Below, in pieces: positions 8,850 to 17,448 of a stretch of 64,000 nt of DNA; position 1 is the first letter of the stretch; each line of letters starts with the position of its first letter. Under the pieces are notes generated by a model. The model was not told the DNA's origin. It saw nothing but the letters and a program-made list of their open reading frames with translations, and did not search any database. The stretch lies in the NCBI GenBank assembly GCA_019347805.1, contig JAHWKR010000006.1, forward strand, positions 1 through 64,000, written 5' to 3'. This DNA is from Methanobacteriota archaeon. GTDB taxonomy: Archaea > Thermoplasmatota > E2 > JACPAO01 > JAHWKR01. The translations under genes and the position numbers were made by a program.

Positions 8850-9500
8850 ATGGAGTTCCTCGACCCGCTCACCGATTTCCTGTTGTCCCAGGTCGGGACG
8901 TGGGGACTTGTGGGGATCTTCGTCCTCATGGCGATCGAGAGCAGTTTCGTTCCGTTCCCCTCCGAGGTCGTCATGATCCCCGCCGGGTTTCTGGCCAGCC
9001 AGGGCGAGTTGAACCTTTTCGCCGTCATCCTGGCGGGCACCGCGGGCAGTGTCGTGGGGGCTTACGTGAACTATTTCCTGGCGCTCAGGTTGGGCCGGCC
9101 GGCGATGCTCCGCATCGGCAAGCGGTTCCTGGTCTCCGAGCGCATGATGGGGCGCACTGAGGCCTATTTCGCCAAACATGGTGACATGACGACGTTCGTC
9201 GGTCGGCTCATCCCGGCGGTGCGTCAGCTCATCAGCATCCCGGCGGGTCTGGCGCGCATGCCGCTCGGCCGGTTCACGTTCTTCACCGGCGCCGGGGCGG
9301 GTCTGTGGGTGACGGTGCTCGCGCTCCTTGGTTATTTCCTGGGCGAGAGAGCCGCTTCGTCCGACGCCGTCCTGCGCGACACGATGCTCGGCGTGCTCGG
9401 CGTCGTGGTCATCCTCGTAGGGCTCTACGTCGCCGGCAAGCGCTACTTCGGCCGCACCATGAAGGAGCACGAGGTCGCCGAGCCGGTCGAAGCCGAGTGA
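8850..9500 (+). CDS. DedA-family membrane protein
   Basis: This 216-aa polytopic membrane protein is in the DedA/VTT (SNARE-associated Golgi) family, whose members are lipid scramblases or flippases linked to proton-motive force and envelope integrity. It shows the family signature near residues 30-43 (ESSFVPFPSE) and the GRLIPAVRQLISIPAG motif at about 121-136. Four to six hydrophobic segments are visible, ending in a basic-then-acidic cytoplasmic tail. It is monocistronic, and a weak GGTAGG lies upstream of the ATG. The lipid substrate cannot be told from sequence. Confidence 0.9.
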   Translation: MEFLDPLTDFLLSQVGTWGLVGIFVLMAIESSFVPFPSEVVMIPAGFLASQGELNLFAVILAGTAGSVVGAYVNYFLALRLGRPAMLRIGKRFLVSERMMGRTEAYFAKHGDMTTFVGRLIPAVRQLISIPAGLARMPLGRFTFFTGAGAGLWVTVLALLGYFLGERAASSDAVLRDTMLGVLGVVVILVGLYVAGKRYFGRTMKEHEVAEPVEAE

Positions 9501-9655
9501 GCGGTGCCGGCTTCGGCGGGAGGGGTCCTGGCCACCCGATCCGCCCCGTCCGTTGTTGTTGTTCTGTCCGTGGATCTCGGCCTCCTCTTCTGTCGGCTTT
9601 CAATCGGACCACCACTAACCTTAAATCGAGGTGAGCGCGGTCGGAGGGGTCGGAC

Positions 9656-11335
9656 ATGCGATCCAGGTGGTTCTCCGTGCTCGTTGTCTGTGCCCTCGTC
9701 GGGTCTCTCCCGAGCGTGGCTGCGGAGCCGGCGGAGATCTCTCTCGACCTGGCCCTTCCGGTCCGCATGGCCGGCGATACCGCCGTCACGCCGACCGATG
9801 CGGTGCTCCTGGCCCAGTCGTCCCGCGGCGCCCTCGATTGGTCCCTCGACGCGGGCCGTTTGACGCTCGTCGAGGTCGAGGTCTGGACGCAGGCCTCCGA
9901 CGACGGTGTGCCGACCGGTGCCGCCGCCTCCGGTGTGCGGACGACGGAGCACGCCTTGGCCGATGCCACCGTCACGATCGTCGAGCGTCGGGCCGGCTTC
10001 ACCGCGCTCGCCTGGAGCGAAGGCGCGACCGGTGCCACTTCTGTATCACGTTCGTCGGACGCGCCGATGGTCGCGGCGGAGGACCCGTCGTGGTGGACCG
10101 CTCCCGACCTGCGTGTCTTCCGTTTGGGGGATGCGCTTTCGGTCTCGTCGCGCATGACCGAGGACGGCGATGTCGCCGCGCGTGTCCTCGGCCGTCCGGT
10201 GCCGTTCGACTATTCCGTCCCTTCCGGTTCCTTGCATCTGCAGGCGTTCGACGCCGCGCATCGGCTCTCCGGTGCGCTTTCCTCCTATCTCGCTGAGGCC
10301 GAAGTCGTGGTGCGCCACGCCGACGGTTCCTTGTCGCTTTCGCTCACCGAACGCATCGAAGAGCGCGCCGGTTCGGTCTATGTGCCGGGTGAGGGTTGGA
10401 CCGGTCCAGGCAGTCACGAGGAGCGTGTCCTGCGTTATGTCCAGCTCGCGACGGCCGCCGGTCGACTCGCGGTCGACACGGTCGGCATGCCGGCCGCTCT
10501 TTTCGCCGAACGGCTCGACATGACCTTGTCCGGTCATCTTGGTGCGTCCGACGCGCTCGGTTCCCTCGTCTTGGAGGACGGGGAGACGGTCGCCGCATCG
10601 GGTGGCACCTTCGTCGTCTCGGGTGATGTCACCGGTGCGCTCGCGCCGTCCGAGGCGCCGGAGCGCGCGGTGTTCTCCGGTTCGGGCGATGTCGCCTATG
10701 TGCGCAGCGGTGCGACGGAATCGTCCTTCGCGGTCGCCGCAGCGGTCGCGGGCGCGGCCCTGGGCCTTGCGCTCCTTGCCGCCATCGGTGCGGCCGCCTG
10801 GAAGCTGAAAGGGGCGGGACTCGGTGGTCTGCTGCTGTTTTCCCGTGTGTCCCGGAGCAAGGCGCTCGAGCATGACGCACGCAGCGAGATCTACGAGCTC
10901 GTGAAGGGCAATCCCGGCATCTCGGCGCACGAGGTGGTGGAGCGGCTCGGGCTCGGCTGGAGCACGGTCACCTACCACATGGGCGTCCTGGAGCGCACGG
11001 AGCTGGTCGTCGCCCACAAGGAGGGACGCCATCGCCGCTATTTCGACCGCACGTCGGGGCTCTTCGCCAACGGCCGCAAGAAGGTCGTGTCGGTCCTGAA
11101 GAACGAGACGTCGGCGCGCATCGCCGAGGCGGTGCGAGATCGGCCGGGTCTGGTCCAGCGGCGCATCGCCGAGGAGTTCGGTCTCGCGCCGTCCTCGGTC
11201 AACTGGCACATCAAACGGCTCGTCGAGTCGGGTCTCGTCGTGAAAGAGCGGGCGGCGCGCGCGATGGCGCTCCGGCCGGGGCCGGCTTGGGACAAGCTCG
11301 AAGCGACGACGCCCGTCGGTGTCGAAGCGGTCTGA
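9656..11335 (+). CDS. Transmembrane transcription regulator with two winged-helix domains
   Basis: This 559-aa one-component regulator has a signal peptide (about 1-23), a beta-rich Thr/Ser/Val ectodomain (24-355), one transmembrane helix (356-383) and a cytoplasmic tail with two winged helix-turn-helix domains (about 405-465 and 484-545). The first wHTH has ISAHEVVERLG then WSTVTYHMGVLE; the second has QRRIAEEFG then SSVNWHIKRLVESG, both in the ArsR/MarR style. A TATA-like ccttaaatc lies at 9619-9627, giving a near-leaderless mRNA. The layout suggests direct coupling of an external signal to promoter control. Ligand and targets are unknown. Confidence 0.85.
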   Translation: MRSRWFSVLVVCALVGSLPSVAAEPAEISLDLALPVRMAGDTAVTPTDAVLLAQSSRGALDWSLDAGRLTLVEVEVWTQASDDGVPTGAAASGVRTTEHALADATVTIVERRAGFTALAWSEGATGATSVSRSSDAPMVAAEDPSWWTAPDLRVFRLGDALSVSSRMTEDGDVAARVLGRPVPFDYSVPSGSLHLQAFDAAHRLSGALSSYLAEAEVVVRHADGSLSLSLTERIEERAGSVYVPGEGWTGPGSHEERVLRYVQLATAAGRLAVDTVGMPAALFAERLDMTLSGHLGASDALGSLVLEDGETVAASGGTFVVSGDVTGALAPSEAPERAVFSGSGDVAYVRSGATESSFAVAAAVAGAALGLALLAAIGAAAWKLKGAGLGGLLLFSRVSRSKALEHDARSEIYELVKGNPGISAHEVVERLGLGWSTVTYHMGVLERTELVVAHKEGRHRRYFDRTSGLFANGRKKVVSVLKNETSARIAEAVRDRPGLVQRRIAEEFGLAPSSVNWHIKRLVESGLVVKERAARAMALRPGPAWDKLEATTPVGVEAV

Positions 11336-11346
11336 GCTTTTTCCGC

Positions 11347-11754
11347 CTAGGTCTCGATGCGCGGGTGTCCGGCACCACCGAGGGCGAGGTTGACCGCGAG
11401 CGCCTTGAGGAAGACGTAGACGCGTTGTGCGGTCGCCGGGTCGAGCTGGAACGGCCCGTTGCGGCCCAGAAGCGCCAGCGGGGCGATGGCGCGGTTGCCG
11501 GTCCAGGCGGGGGTCATGGCGACGTATTGCAGAAGATGAGTGGCGCCTTCGACCGCTTCGGCGGCGTCGGCGCGCGGGTCGGCGGCCATCATGCCGATGG
11601 CTTCCCCGAGGCCGGCAAGGAGCGAGAAGGGATCGCGGCCGGTGACGTCGCTGCAGAGGACGCAGCACGGGTCCTCACAATAGGTGTGACCGGTCGCTTC
11701 CGCGACGTGGTCCATGAGCTCGGCGACGACGTCCTGGAGCTCGGCCACGTCCAT
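11347..11754 (-). CDS. Unknown protein with Cys cluster
   Basis: This 135-aa protein has a Cys/His-rich patch near residues 24-35 (HTYCEDPCCVLC) that could bind zinc or an Fe-S cluster. The rest is Ala-rich and probably helical. The ATG at 11754 is chosen because a TATA-like agaaataccc (11774-11783 on the minus strand) lies 25 nt upstream, predicting a leaderless mRNA. The longer upstream frame is Arg/Pro-rich and overlaps the divergent gene. I do not recognise the family. It converges with the transmembrane regulator gene. Confidence 0.65.
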   Translation of the reverse strand: MDVAELQDVVAELMDHVAEATGHTYCEDPCCVLCSDVTGRDPFSLLAGLGEAIGMMAADPRADAAEAVEGATHLLQYVAMTPAWTGNRAIAPLALLGRNGPFQLDPATAQRVYVFLKALAVNLALGGAGHPRIET

Positions 11755-11888
11755 GGTCGGTGGGTAGGTCGGCGGGTATTTCTGTCCATCGGCGGCGGCG
11801 AGCAGACCTTCTGGAGCGGTCCTGTATACCGCTCGTGGGGCATGAGGGTCTCCGGGTGGGGAAAACCGTTTCTCCTCGCCGCGCGCTC

Positions 11889-12263
11889 GTGGGATCCGTG
11901 GAGCATCCCTGGCGTCTGGCGCGGGTCGTGGCGATTCTCCTCGCTGCGTGGCCGGTCGCGGTGGGAATCTTGTTTTGGCTATGGACCTTTGAGCATCGTT
12001 CAAGTGCAGGGATGGAATCTTCGCTGTTCGCGGACAACGTCGCGCTCGTTCTCTGTGGAGGGCCCCTGCTGCTGTTCGTAGGGGTCGCCCGGCAGGACCT
12101 GAGGCTCGCCACCGCCGGTCTCGTGACGTTCTTCGTTTTGACTTCCCTTTTCGGGTTGAGCCATGGTTTCCTGTTGTGGTTGTCGGGACCGTTCGTTTTG
12201 GCAGCTTACCTCGTCTTCCTCTTCTCGCACCACAGGAAGGAGGAGCCGGTGGCCGTGACCTGA
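11889..12263 (+). CDS. Small integral membrane protein
   Basis: This protein of about 124 aa has three to four hydrophobic helices and a short basic C-terminus (HHRKEE). The start is uncertain: GTG codons at 11889 and 11898 are both plausible, and no strong ribosome site or TATA box decides. There is no recognised family. It is divergent from the Cys-cluster gene and ends 1 nt before the stop of the PIN-domain gene. Confidence 0.55.
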   Translation: MGSVEHPWRLARVVAILLAAWPVAVGILFWLWTFEHRSSAGMESSLFADNVALVLCGGPLLLFVGVARQDLRLATAGLVTFFVLTSLFGLSHGFLLWLSGPFVLAAYLVFLFSHHRKEEPVAVT

Positions 12264-12264
12264 A

Positions 12265-12984
12265 CTAGACCCGCTTCTTCTTCGCGTACTTGATGAACGA
12301 GTCGACGCCGTAGACGGTGAGGCGGTCGGCGATGCCAAGGGTCCGGGCGAGGCCGGACCAGCGGTGGAAGCGGTCGTGGCTGACAAGGACGTGGTAACGG
12401 GGGTCGTCCTTGGCCAGTTGGAAGAGGCCGGCGTCGGCGTCGGTGGGGGGTGTGATGCCGGAGCCGTGGGTCTCCTGGATGATGGGGTCGATGCGGGGTG
12501 GGGCGGAGACGACGGTGATGTGGTCGAAGACGATGTTGCGGTCGACGTTGCGCAGGAAGCGCACTTCCTTCTCGACGATGTCGGTGGTGAAGTAGCGGAA
12601 GCCGGGGGGCGGTTCGAGGATGAGGTTGATGATCCCTTTGAACGTGCCTTTGGCACCTTCGATGAGGGCGTTGGCGTCGAGGAGGACGTTGGTCTCTTCG
12701 CGGCGGGCGTGGACGGGGGCCGGGGGCGGGGCGTGGTCCTCCTTGATGCGGCGCACGGTGATGGGGACCATGCGGACGGTGGGGTGGACGCGGCATTCGA
12801 CCGCTTTTTCGGCCTCGGCCGACAGCACCTGCCAGGGGCCTTGGGGTGGCGGGTCGGGGTCGCAGGTGCCGTGGAGGGGACAGCCGGGGCATTGGTGGCC
12901 GGTGTAGCGGCGCAGCCGGGGGAGGATGGCCCCGTCTTGGGCCTGGTCGATGGGGACCCCGGTCGTGCGTACCCGCTTGGCCAT
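12265..12984 (-). CDS. PIN-domain protein with N-terminal Cys motif
   Basis: This 239-aa putative nuclease has a C-terminal PIN-like domain (about 97-239) with the expected acidic residues: Asp103 (LLDANALIEG), Glu140 (IVEKE), Asp182/Asp184 (TDADAG) and Asp204 (SHDRF). PIN domains cut single-stranded RNA with Mg2+. The N-terminus carries H30, C32, C35 and C41 (HQCPGCPLHGTC), a possible zinc or Fe-S site not typical of VapC toxins, and there is no adjacent antitoxin. The ATG at 12984 has a strong TATA box (CTTTTATCT, 13014-13022) upstream, leaving a leader of only about 8 nt. An RNA-processing role is inferred. Confidence 0.75.
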   Translation of the reverse strand: MAKRVRTTGVPIDQAQDGAILPRLRRYTGHQCPGCPLHGTCDPDPPPQGPWQVLSAEAEKAVECRVHPTVRMVPITVRRIKEDHAPPPAPVHARREETNVLLDANALIEGAKGTFKGIINLILEPPPGFRYFTTDIVEKEVRFLRNVDRNIVFDHITVVSAPPRIDPIIQETHGSGITPPTDADAGLFQLAKDDPRYHVLVSHDRFHRWSGLARTLGIADRLTVYGVDSFIKYAKKKRV

Positions 12985-13142
12985 GCCTGCGGAGCGTTTC
13001 AGACATCGAGGGTAGATAAAAGGAGGGCCAGGGGTCTTCGGGGGGCGGGGCGGTCGGGCGCAGGGGGTCGCCTGCGTGGGCATGCACGTACCCGGCAAGG
13101 GTTCTTATCAGAACGGACACTTCCTTGCCACTGGTGGAAAAA

Positions 13143-13658
13143 ATGCGTGTCTTCCGTTTCTGGGTCGTGTGTCTCGTCCTGGGTCTCTTCGTTGTGCCGG
13201 TCGCGTCGGCGACGTCGTTCGAGCGCTCGTATGAGGCCTCGAGCACCTATATGTGGGGTGACCCGTCGATCGGTGGCGCGTTCTTCGGCACGGTCTTGTG
13301 CAACCGCAGCGTCGACGGCATCGCTGACACGGGCGCGTGCGTCCCGTACTATGTGGAGGGCCCGGAAGGGTATGACCACCGCGGAGGCGACTTCACGGTG
13401 ACGCTCACCGATTCCGTCTTCGGTTCCAGCACGCGTTATCTCATCGGCTTCGACCTGAACGGGGACCGCTTCTCGGATTGCAACGGCCAGCGCGGTGCGG
13501 TCGAGCCGTGCTATCTCGGTCAGGGCACCATCACGGGGACCATCCCGTCGGGTGGAGAGGTGATGTGGATCTATCCGGCGACCATCAAGTCGTCCGGGTT
13601 CACCTGCTGTCCGCAGTCGTTCGCGACCCGTGGACAGATCACGATCGACCTCGCCTGA
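13143..13658 (+). CDS. Secreted Cys-containing protein, unknown function
   Basis: This 171-aa protein has a clear signal peptide (about 1-24, cleavage near VASA). The mature part is beta-rich and carries six cysteines, enough for three disulfides, and a Ca2+-loop-like FDLNGDRFSDCNG stretch. The ATG at 13143 is chosen over an upstream in-frame codon at 13125 because GGTGG lies 7-8 nt before it. A TATA-like ttcttatca lies near 13102-13110. I do not recognise the family. It probably functions outside the cell. Confidence 0.68.
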   Translation: MRVFRFWVVCLVLGLFVVPVASATSFERSYEASSTYMWGDPSIGGAFFGTVLCNRSVDGIADTGACVPYYVEGPEGYDHRGGDFTVTLTDSVFGSSTRYLIGFDLNGDRFSDCNGQRGAVEPCYLGQGTITGTIPSGGEVMWIYPATIKSSGFTCCPQSFATRGQITIDLA

Positions 13659-13674
13659 GGGGACGACCGTTCCC

Positions 13675-13680
13675 CTTATC
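13675..13680 (+). promoter_or_regulatory. TATA-like box of the threonine dehydratase gene
   Basis: The sequence cttatc is centred 26 nt before the ATG at 13704, which places the predicted transcription start on the start codon (leaderless). Confidence 0.5.
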
Positions 13681-13703
13681 CGCCACCTCCCGATGCCCGC
13701 TCG

Positions 13704-14918
13704 ATGGTCGAGCTCGCGGACATCATCCAGGCGCGGGAGAACGTCAAGGGGTTCGTGCACCGTACGGCGCTCCGGAAGAGCACGACGTTCAGCCGTCTGA
13801 CCGACGGTGAGGTCCATCTCAAGCTGGAGAACCAGCAGCGCACCGGTTCGTTCAAGATCCGTGGCGCGCTCAACAAGATGAAGTCGCTTTCCAGGGAAGA
13901 GGCGGAGCGGGGGGTCATCGCGGCATCGGCGGGGAACCACGCGCAGGGGGTGGCGTTGGCGGCGACCTCGCTCGGCATCCGTTCGACCATCTGCATGCCG
14001 AAGAGCGCGCCGTTCGCCAAGGTCGAGGCGACGCGCGGTTATGGCGCCACCGTCGTGCAGCACGGGCGGGACTACAACGAGGCGTTCGAGCGTGCTTTGG
14101 AGTTGCAGGAGGACGAGGGGTTCACCTTTGTCCATGCCTTCGACGATGCCGCCATCATCGCGGGACAGGGGACGGTGGGTCTTGAGATCCATGAACAGCT
14201 GCCCGATGTCGACACGGTGGTGGTGGCGGTCGGTGGTGGCGGGCTCATCTCGGGTGTCGCCACGGCGCTCAAGGCGCTCAAGCCGGATGTGCGCGTGATC
14301 GGTGTCGAGACGGAGGGGGCGGCGTCGGCCCATGCCTCCCGCGCGGCGGGCAGGGTGGTGCGGTTGGAGTCGTTGGACACGATCGCGGACGGCATCGCGA
14401 CGAAGTCCATCGGCAAGCTCACCTTCGGCCTCATCGAACAATATGTCGACGACCTGGTCCTGGTGTCCGATTCGGCGGTCTCGCACGCCATCCTGATGCT
14501 GTTGGAGCGCAGCAAGACGGTCGTGGAGGGTGCGGGGGCGGTGGCGCTCGCGGCGCTTCTTTCCGGCAAGGTCGACGTCAAGGGCAAGAAGGCGGTGGCT
14601 GTGGTCTCGGGCGGCAACATCGACATGGACTTTTTGGGCCAGATCATCCGCCGCGGGCTCATGGAGGAGGGGCGCATCCTGCGTTTCACGTCGGTCATCC
14701 CGGACAAGCCGGGCGCGTTGAAGGGTCTCCTGGACGCCATCGCGGGCTTGAACGGCAACATCATCACGGTGCAGCACGACCGCGACATCGTCACCTTGCC
14801 GCTCAACAAGACGTTGGTCGACATCGAGATCGAGACCCGTGGTCAGAAGCATCTCGAGGAGCTCGTGCACGCCATCGAGGCGGCCGGCTATGCGGTCGAG
14901 ATCCAGGTGGGTGCTTAG
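13704..14918 (+). CDS. ilvA: Threonine dehydratase with C-terminal ACT domain
   Basis: This PLP enzyme converts L-threonine to 2-oxobutanoate and ammonia (EC 4.3.1.19), feeding isoleucine synthesis or threonine catabolism. It has 404 aa. The fold-type II PLP core covers about 1-320, with the Schiff-base Lys51 (GSFKIRGA), the substrate loop SAGNHAQG and the phosphate-binding loop VGGGGLISG. A single ACT domain (about 330-404) matches the TdcB/short-IlvA layout with regulatory input. A TATA box 26 nt upstream of the ATG indicates a leaderless mRNA. It converges with the S15 lipoprotein gene. Biosynthetic versus catabolic use cannot be settled here. Confidence 0.95.
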   Translation: MVELADIIQARENVKGFVHRTALRKSTTFSRLTDGEVHLKLENQQRTGSFKIRGALNKMKSLSREEAERGVIAASAGNHAQGVALAATSLGIRSTICMPKSAPFAKVEATRGYGATVVQHGRDYNEAFERALELQEDEGFTFVHAFDDAAIIAGQGTVGLEIHEQLPDVDTVVVAVGGGGLISGVATALKALKPDVRVIGVETEGAASAHASRAAGRVVRLESLDTIADGIATKSIGKLTFGLIEQYVDDLVLVSDSAVSHAILMLLERSKTVVEGAGAVALAALLSGKVDVKGKKAVAVVSGGNIDMDFLGQIIRRGLMEEGRILRFTSVIPDKPGALKGLLDAIAGLNGNIITVQHDRDIVTLPLNKTLVDIEIETRGQKHLEELVHAIEAAGYAVEIQVGA

Positions 14919-16645
14919 CTCCCCTCGCCGCTCACCGACTCCGGCGCCTTGTGGACGAAGGCTTCTGTGAGGATCGGCAACGTGATCGTGGAACCTTCGG
15001 GGCCGTAGTGGATCGTGTTGCGCGTCTCCACCCCGTCGGACGGGAACACCCCGGGATGGTGGGCGTTCACGCGCAGTTCGATGCGGTGGCCTTTTTCGAA
15101 CACATATTCGCGTGGTTCGAAGAGGTAGTCGAACGCGTAGGTCTCGCCCGGTGTGAGCGGGCTGCTCTTGTCGATGCCGTCGTGGAGGTGCGCGTTGAAC
15201 CAGCCTTCGGCGATCCAGGTGGTCGCTCCGTCGGGGGCGACGTCGAAGAGGTCCATGAGCCAGTAGGTGTTCTCGGCGTCGACGCTTCCCATGACGTGCA
15301 TCTGGGCCGGGCCGACGACGTGGAGCGGGGCGTCGAGCGCTTCGGTGCGGTAGGTGAGACGTTCGGGGGGCTCTGTGGCGAGGGGGTGGCCGGGGCCGTT
15401 CTTGTACAGCTCTGCGGTGTAGCTCTCTTCGCTTTCTTCGGGTGCGCTCTCGGCGAGCGTGCCGGGTGCGAGGTGGAACGTGCGTGTCGTGGTCCCCGGT
15501 TCGTCGATGGGGGGCCACTGGGTGCCGACGCGGATGTCGCCGCCGTTGAGTTGCACCTCGACGATGGGTGTGTCCATGATGCCCGTGTCGAGGCCCTTGA
15601 GCCAGTGGTCGAACCATGCCTGTTCGTGCAGCCGGTAGTCGTCGCGCGGCGGGAGCCGGTGGCCTTCCTGGTGGAAGAAGCCTTTCTTGGGGACGTCGAG
15701 GGCGTTGAACCAGTCGATCGCTTCCATGGGGTTCACCGCGCGGTCGTCGAAGCCCTGGTTATAGAACACAGAGGCGTTCACGCGCGCGACGTGGCGGGTC
15801 ATGTCGCGGCCGGCCCAATAGTCGGTGTAGACGCCTTTTTCGTACGTGCCGGGCGCCATGTGCGCAAGCGGTTCCTCTTGGTCGCAAGCGGCGTCGGCCG
15901 TGTTGAGGGCCCAGTCGGGGCCGGAGGTGACGTCGGTGGGGGGCGGGGCGCTGAAGGCGTTGTAGACGACCGGGTACGCGCGGCCTTCGTAGGGGACGCC
16001 GTTCTGGTAGGTGTTGCGCCATTGGTTGGTGACACCGGCGATGGTGACGACGGTGGTGAGGTGGGGCGGGTCCATGATGGCGGCGGCGTGGGGGGTGGTG
16101 CCGACGTACGAGACGCCGTGCATGCCGACCTTGCCGTCGGACCATTTCTGTCCGGCGATCCATTCGACGACGTCGTGGCCGTCCTGTTGTTCCTTGGGGC
16201 CCATCATGTCCATGCAGCCTTCCGAGTTGCCGGTGCCGCGCACGTGGGCGAGGACGACGGCGTAGCCGCGCGGGACGTAATGCGTCACAAGGTAGTGGGT
16301 CGGTCCGAGGAGTTCCTCGCGATGGCCGTTTCCGCGCATGAGGTTGTATGGGCTCATCTCGAGGATGGTCGGCCAGGGGCCGTCGCCGTCGGGCAGGTAG
16401 ACCTCGGCGTAGATGCGGATGCCGTCGATGCTGACCTGGATGCGCTGGATGAGGACGTCGAGGATGCCATGGACGGGTCCGGTCAGGTTGTCGGTCTTGA
16501 GGCCGACGCCGGGGAGTCGTGTGAGCGCTTCGTCGACCTCGTGGGCGGTGGGCTCGGCAGGGTCGTCCGAGGACCCGAGGCAGCCTGCCAGGATCGGCGA
16601 GAAGGCAAGGGCGGCAAGGAGGACGGTGAGGACACGGCTGCGCAT
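14915..16645 (-). CDS. S15/CocE-like alpha/beta hydrolase lipoprotein
   Basis: This 576-aa protein belongs to the X-Pro dipeptidyl-peptidase/CocE hydrolase group, which cleaves X-Pro peptides or esters. It has a lipoprotein signal (lipobox ILAGC, Cys21). The alpha/beta-hydrolase domain (about 65-330) has the nucleophile Ser179 in GVSYVG, with the acid in NQGFDDRAV and His in FHQEGH. The C-terminal jelly-roll domain (about 345-570) is typical of PepX_C. The ATG at 16645 has a TATA-like GGCTATCAA (16668-16676) 27 nt upstream, so the mRNA is probably leaderless. A surface-bound peptidase fits the protease-rich neighbourhood. Confidence 0.87.
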   Translation of the reverse strand: MRSRVLTVLLAALAFSPILAGCLGSSDDPAEPTAHEVDEALTRLPGVGLKTDNLTGPVHGILDVLIQRIQVSIDGIRIYAEVYLPDGDGPWPTILEMSPYNLMRGNGHREELLGPTHYLVTHYVPRGYAVVLAHVRGTGNSEGCMDMMGPKEQQDGHDVVEWIAGQKWSDGKVGMHGVSYVGTTPHAAAIMDPPHLTTVVTIAGVTNQWRNTYQNGVPYEGRAYPVVYNAFSAPPPTDVTSGPDWALNTADAACDQEEPLAHMAPGTYEKGVYTDYWAGRDMTRHVARVNASVFYNQGFDDRAVNPMEAIDWFNALDVPKKGFFHQEGHRLPPRDDYRLHEQAWFDHWLKGLDTGIMDTPIVEVQLNGGDIRVGTQWPPIDEPGTTTRTFHLAPGTLAESAPEESEESYTAELYKNGPGHPLATEPPERLTYRTEALDAPLHVVGPAQMHVMGSVDAENTYWLMDLFDVAPDGATTWIAEGWFNAHLHDGIDKSSPLTPGETYAFDYLFEPREYVFEKGHRIELRVNAHHPGVFPSDGVETRNTIHYGPEGSTITLPILTEAFVHKAPESVSGEGS

Positions 16646-16706
16646 CAGGGGGCGGTCGGCGAAGAGGTTGATAGCCTTTGCCGTGCCCGGCTCGCGCCGG
16701 TCCTTC

Positions 16707-17126
16707 CTATGTGGCGAAGAGCTGTCCGTCGACGTCTTGGAACCCTTTGAACTCCAGTGCGTTCCCGGACGGGTCGAGGAAGAACATGGTGGCTTGTTCG
16801 CCGGGCTCTCCTTGGAAGCGCACGTGCGGTTCGATGACGAAATCGACATGTCCGCGCAGGCGTTCGGCGAGGCGTTCCCATTCGGCCATCGCGAGGACGA
16901 CGCCGAAGTGGGGGATCGGGACGGCGTCCCCGTCGACGGGATTGTGCGCGTGTCGTCCTTGATATCCGTCGACGAGGTGGACGACGAGCTGGTGCCCGTA
17001 GAGGTCGAGGTCGACCCATCGTTCGGCGCTGCGTCCTTCGCGGCATCCGATGACATCACCGTAGAAGGCGCGCGCTTCCGGGATCGAACGCACGGGGATG
17101 GCGAGGTGGAACGGGGGTCGCATCAT
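16707..17126 (-). CDS. Glyoxalase/dioxygenase-superfamily (VOC) protein
   Basis: This protein of about 139 aa is a VOC-fold metalloprotein, with two beta-alpha-beta-beta-beta modules. The first module begins FHLAIPV and has a His ligand; the second ends in DPSGNALEFKGF with the typical Glu ligand. It resembles the extradiol-dioxygenase-like VOC members of unknown substrate. TATA (gataaaa on plus, 17146-17152) lies 23-26 nt from tandem ATGs at 17126 and 17123, so one of these is probably the leaderless start; the ATG at 17135 is less likely. Confidence 0.82.
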   Translation of the reverse strand: MMRPPFHLAIPVRSIPEARAFYGDVIGCREGRSAERWVDLDLYGHQLVVHLVDGYQGRHAHNPVDGDAVPIPHFGVVLAMAEWERLAERLRGHVDFVIEPHVRFQGEPGEQATMFFLDPSGNALEFKGFQDVDGQLFAT

Positions 17127-17177
17127 GCGCGGCATGACGGATGTTGATAAAACGGCCGGGACTCCGGCTGTGAGGTC

Positions 17178-17273
17178 CTATCCGGCGAACGCCTTGGGCA
17201 GGAGCACCGCGGCGGCGGAAAGGCAGGCGAGTGCCAACCAGAGGCGCCAGCGGTGCGCGGGGTCGCGGGGCAT
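17178..17273 (-). CDS. 31-aa membrane miniprotein (copy A)
   Basis: This short open frame encodes 31 residues: a charged N-terminus (M-PRD--HRWR), one hydrophobic helix and the C-terminal motif P-K-A-F-A-G. It lies on the opposite strand just upstream of the trypsin-like protease gene. A 31-codon frame on the other side of that gene (18358-18453) has the same length, layout and ending, with 11 of 31 ungapped identities. That paired conservation is the main support. No TATA box is obvious for this copy. Function unknown. Confidence 0.45.
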   Translation of the reverse strand: MPRDPAHRWRLWLALACLSAAAVLLPKAFAG

Positions 17274-17448
17274 CGGGATGCGAGCGTGCCACCGTGGGTT
17301 CTTGAGCTTTGTCTTTCGATACCGCGGAACACCCTCCGTCGGGTAGCACGCCCCTAGGCATCGTTGTACGCACAGCGTTGGACAGATCTGGACATCGGCC
17401 TCCCGGGGCGCCAAACGCTTTCAAGCATGGCGCCGTTGGGCCTTCTCG

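Noticed and set aside
10046-11668. 540-codon minus-strand frame
   Set aside because: Shadow of the transmembrane regulator gene; Arg/His-rich without domains.
12999-15617. 872-codon open frame on the minus strand
   Set aside because: Antisense to threonine dehydratase; Arg/Asp/His-rich composition and lack of domains are typical GC-rich shadow frames.
14951-16750. 599-codon plus-strand frame
   Set aside because: Antisense to the S15 lipoprotein gene, which has full hydrolase motifs; the Val/Gly/Asp-rich translation is its shadow.
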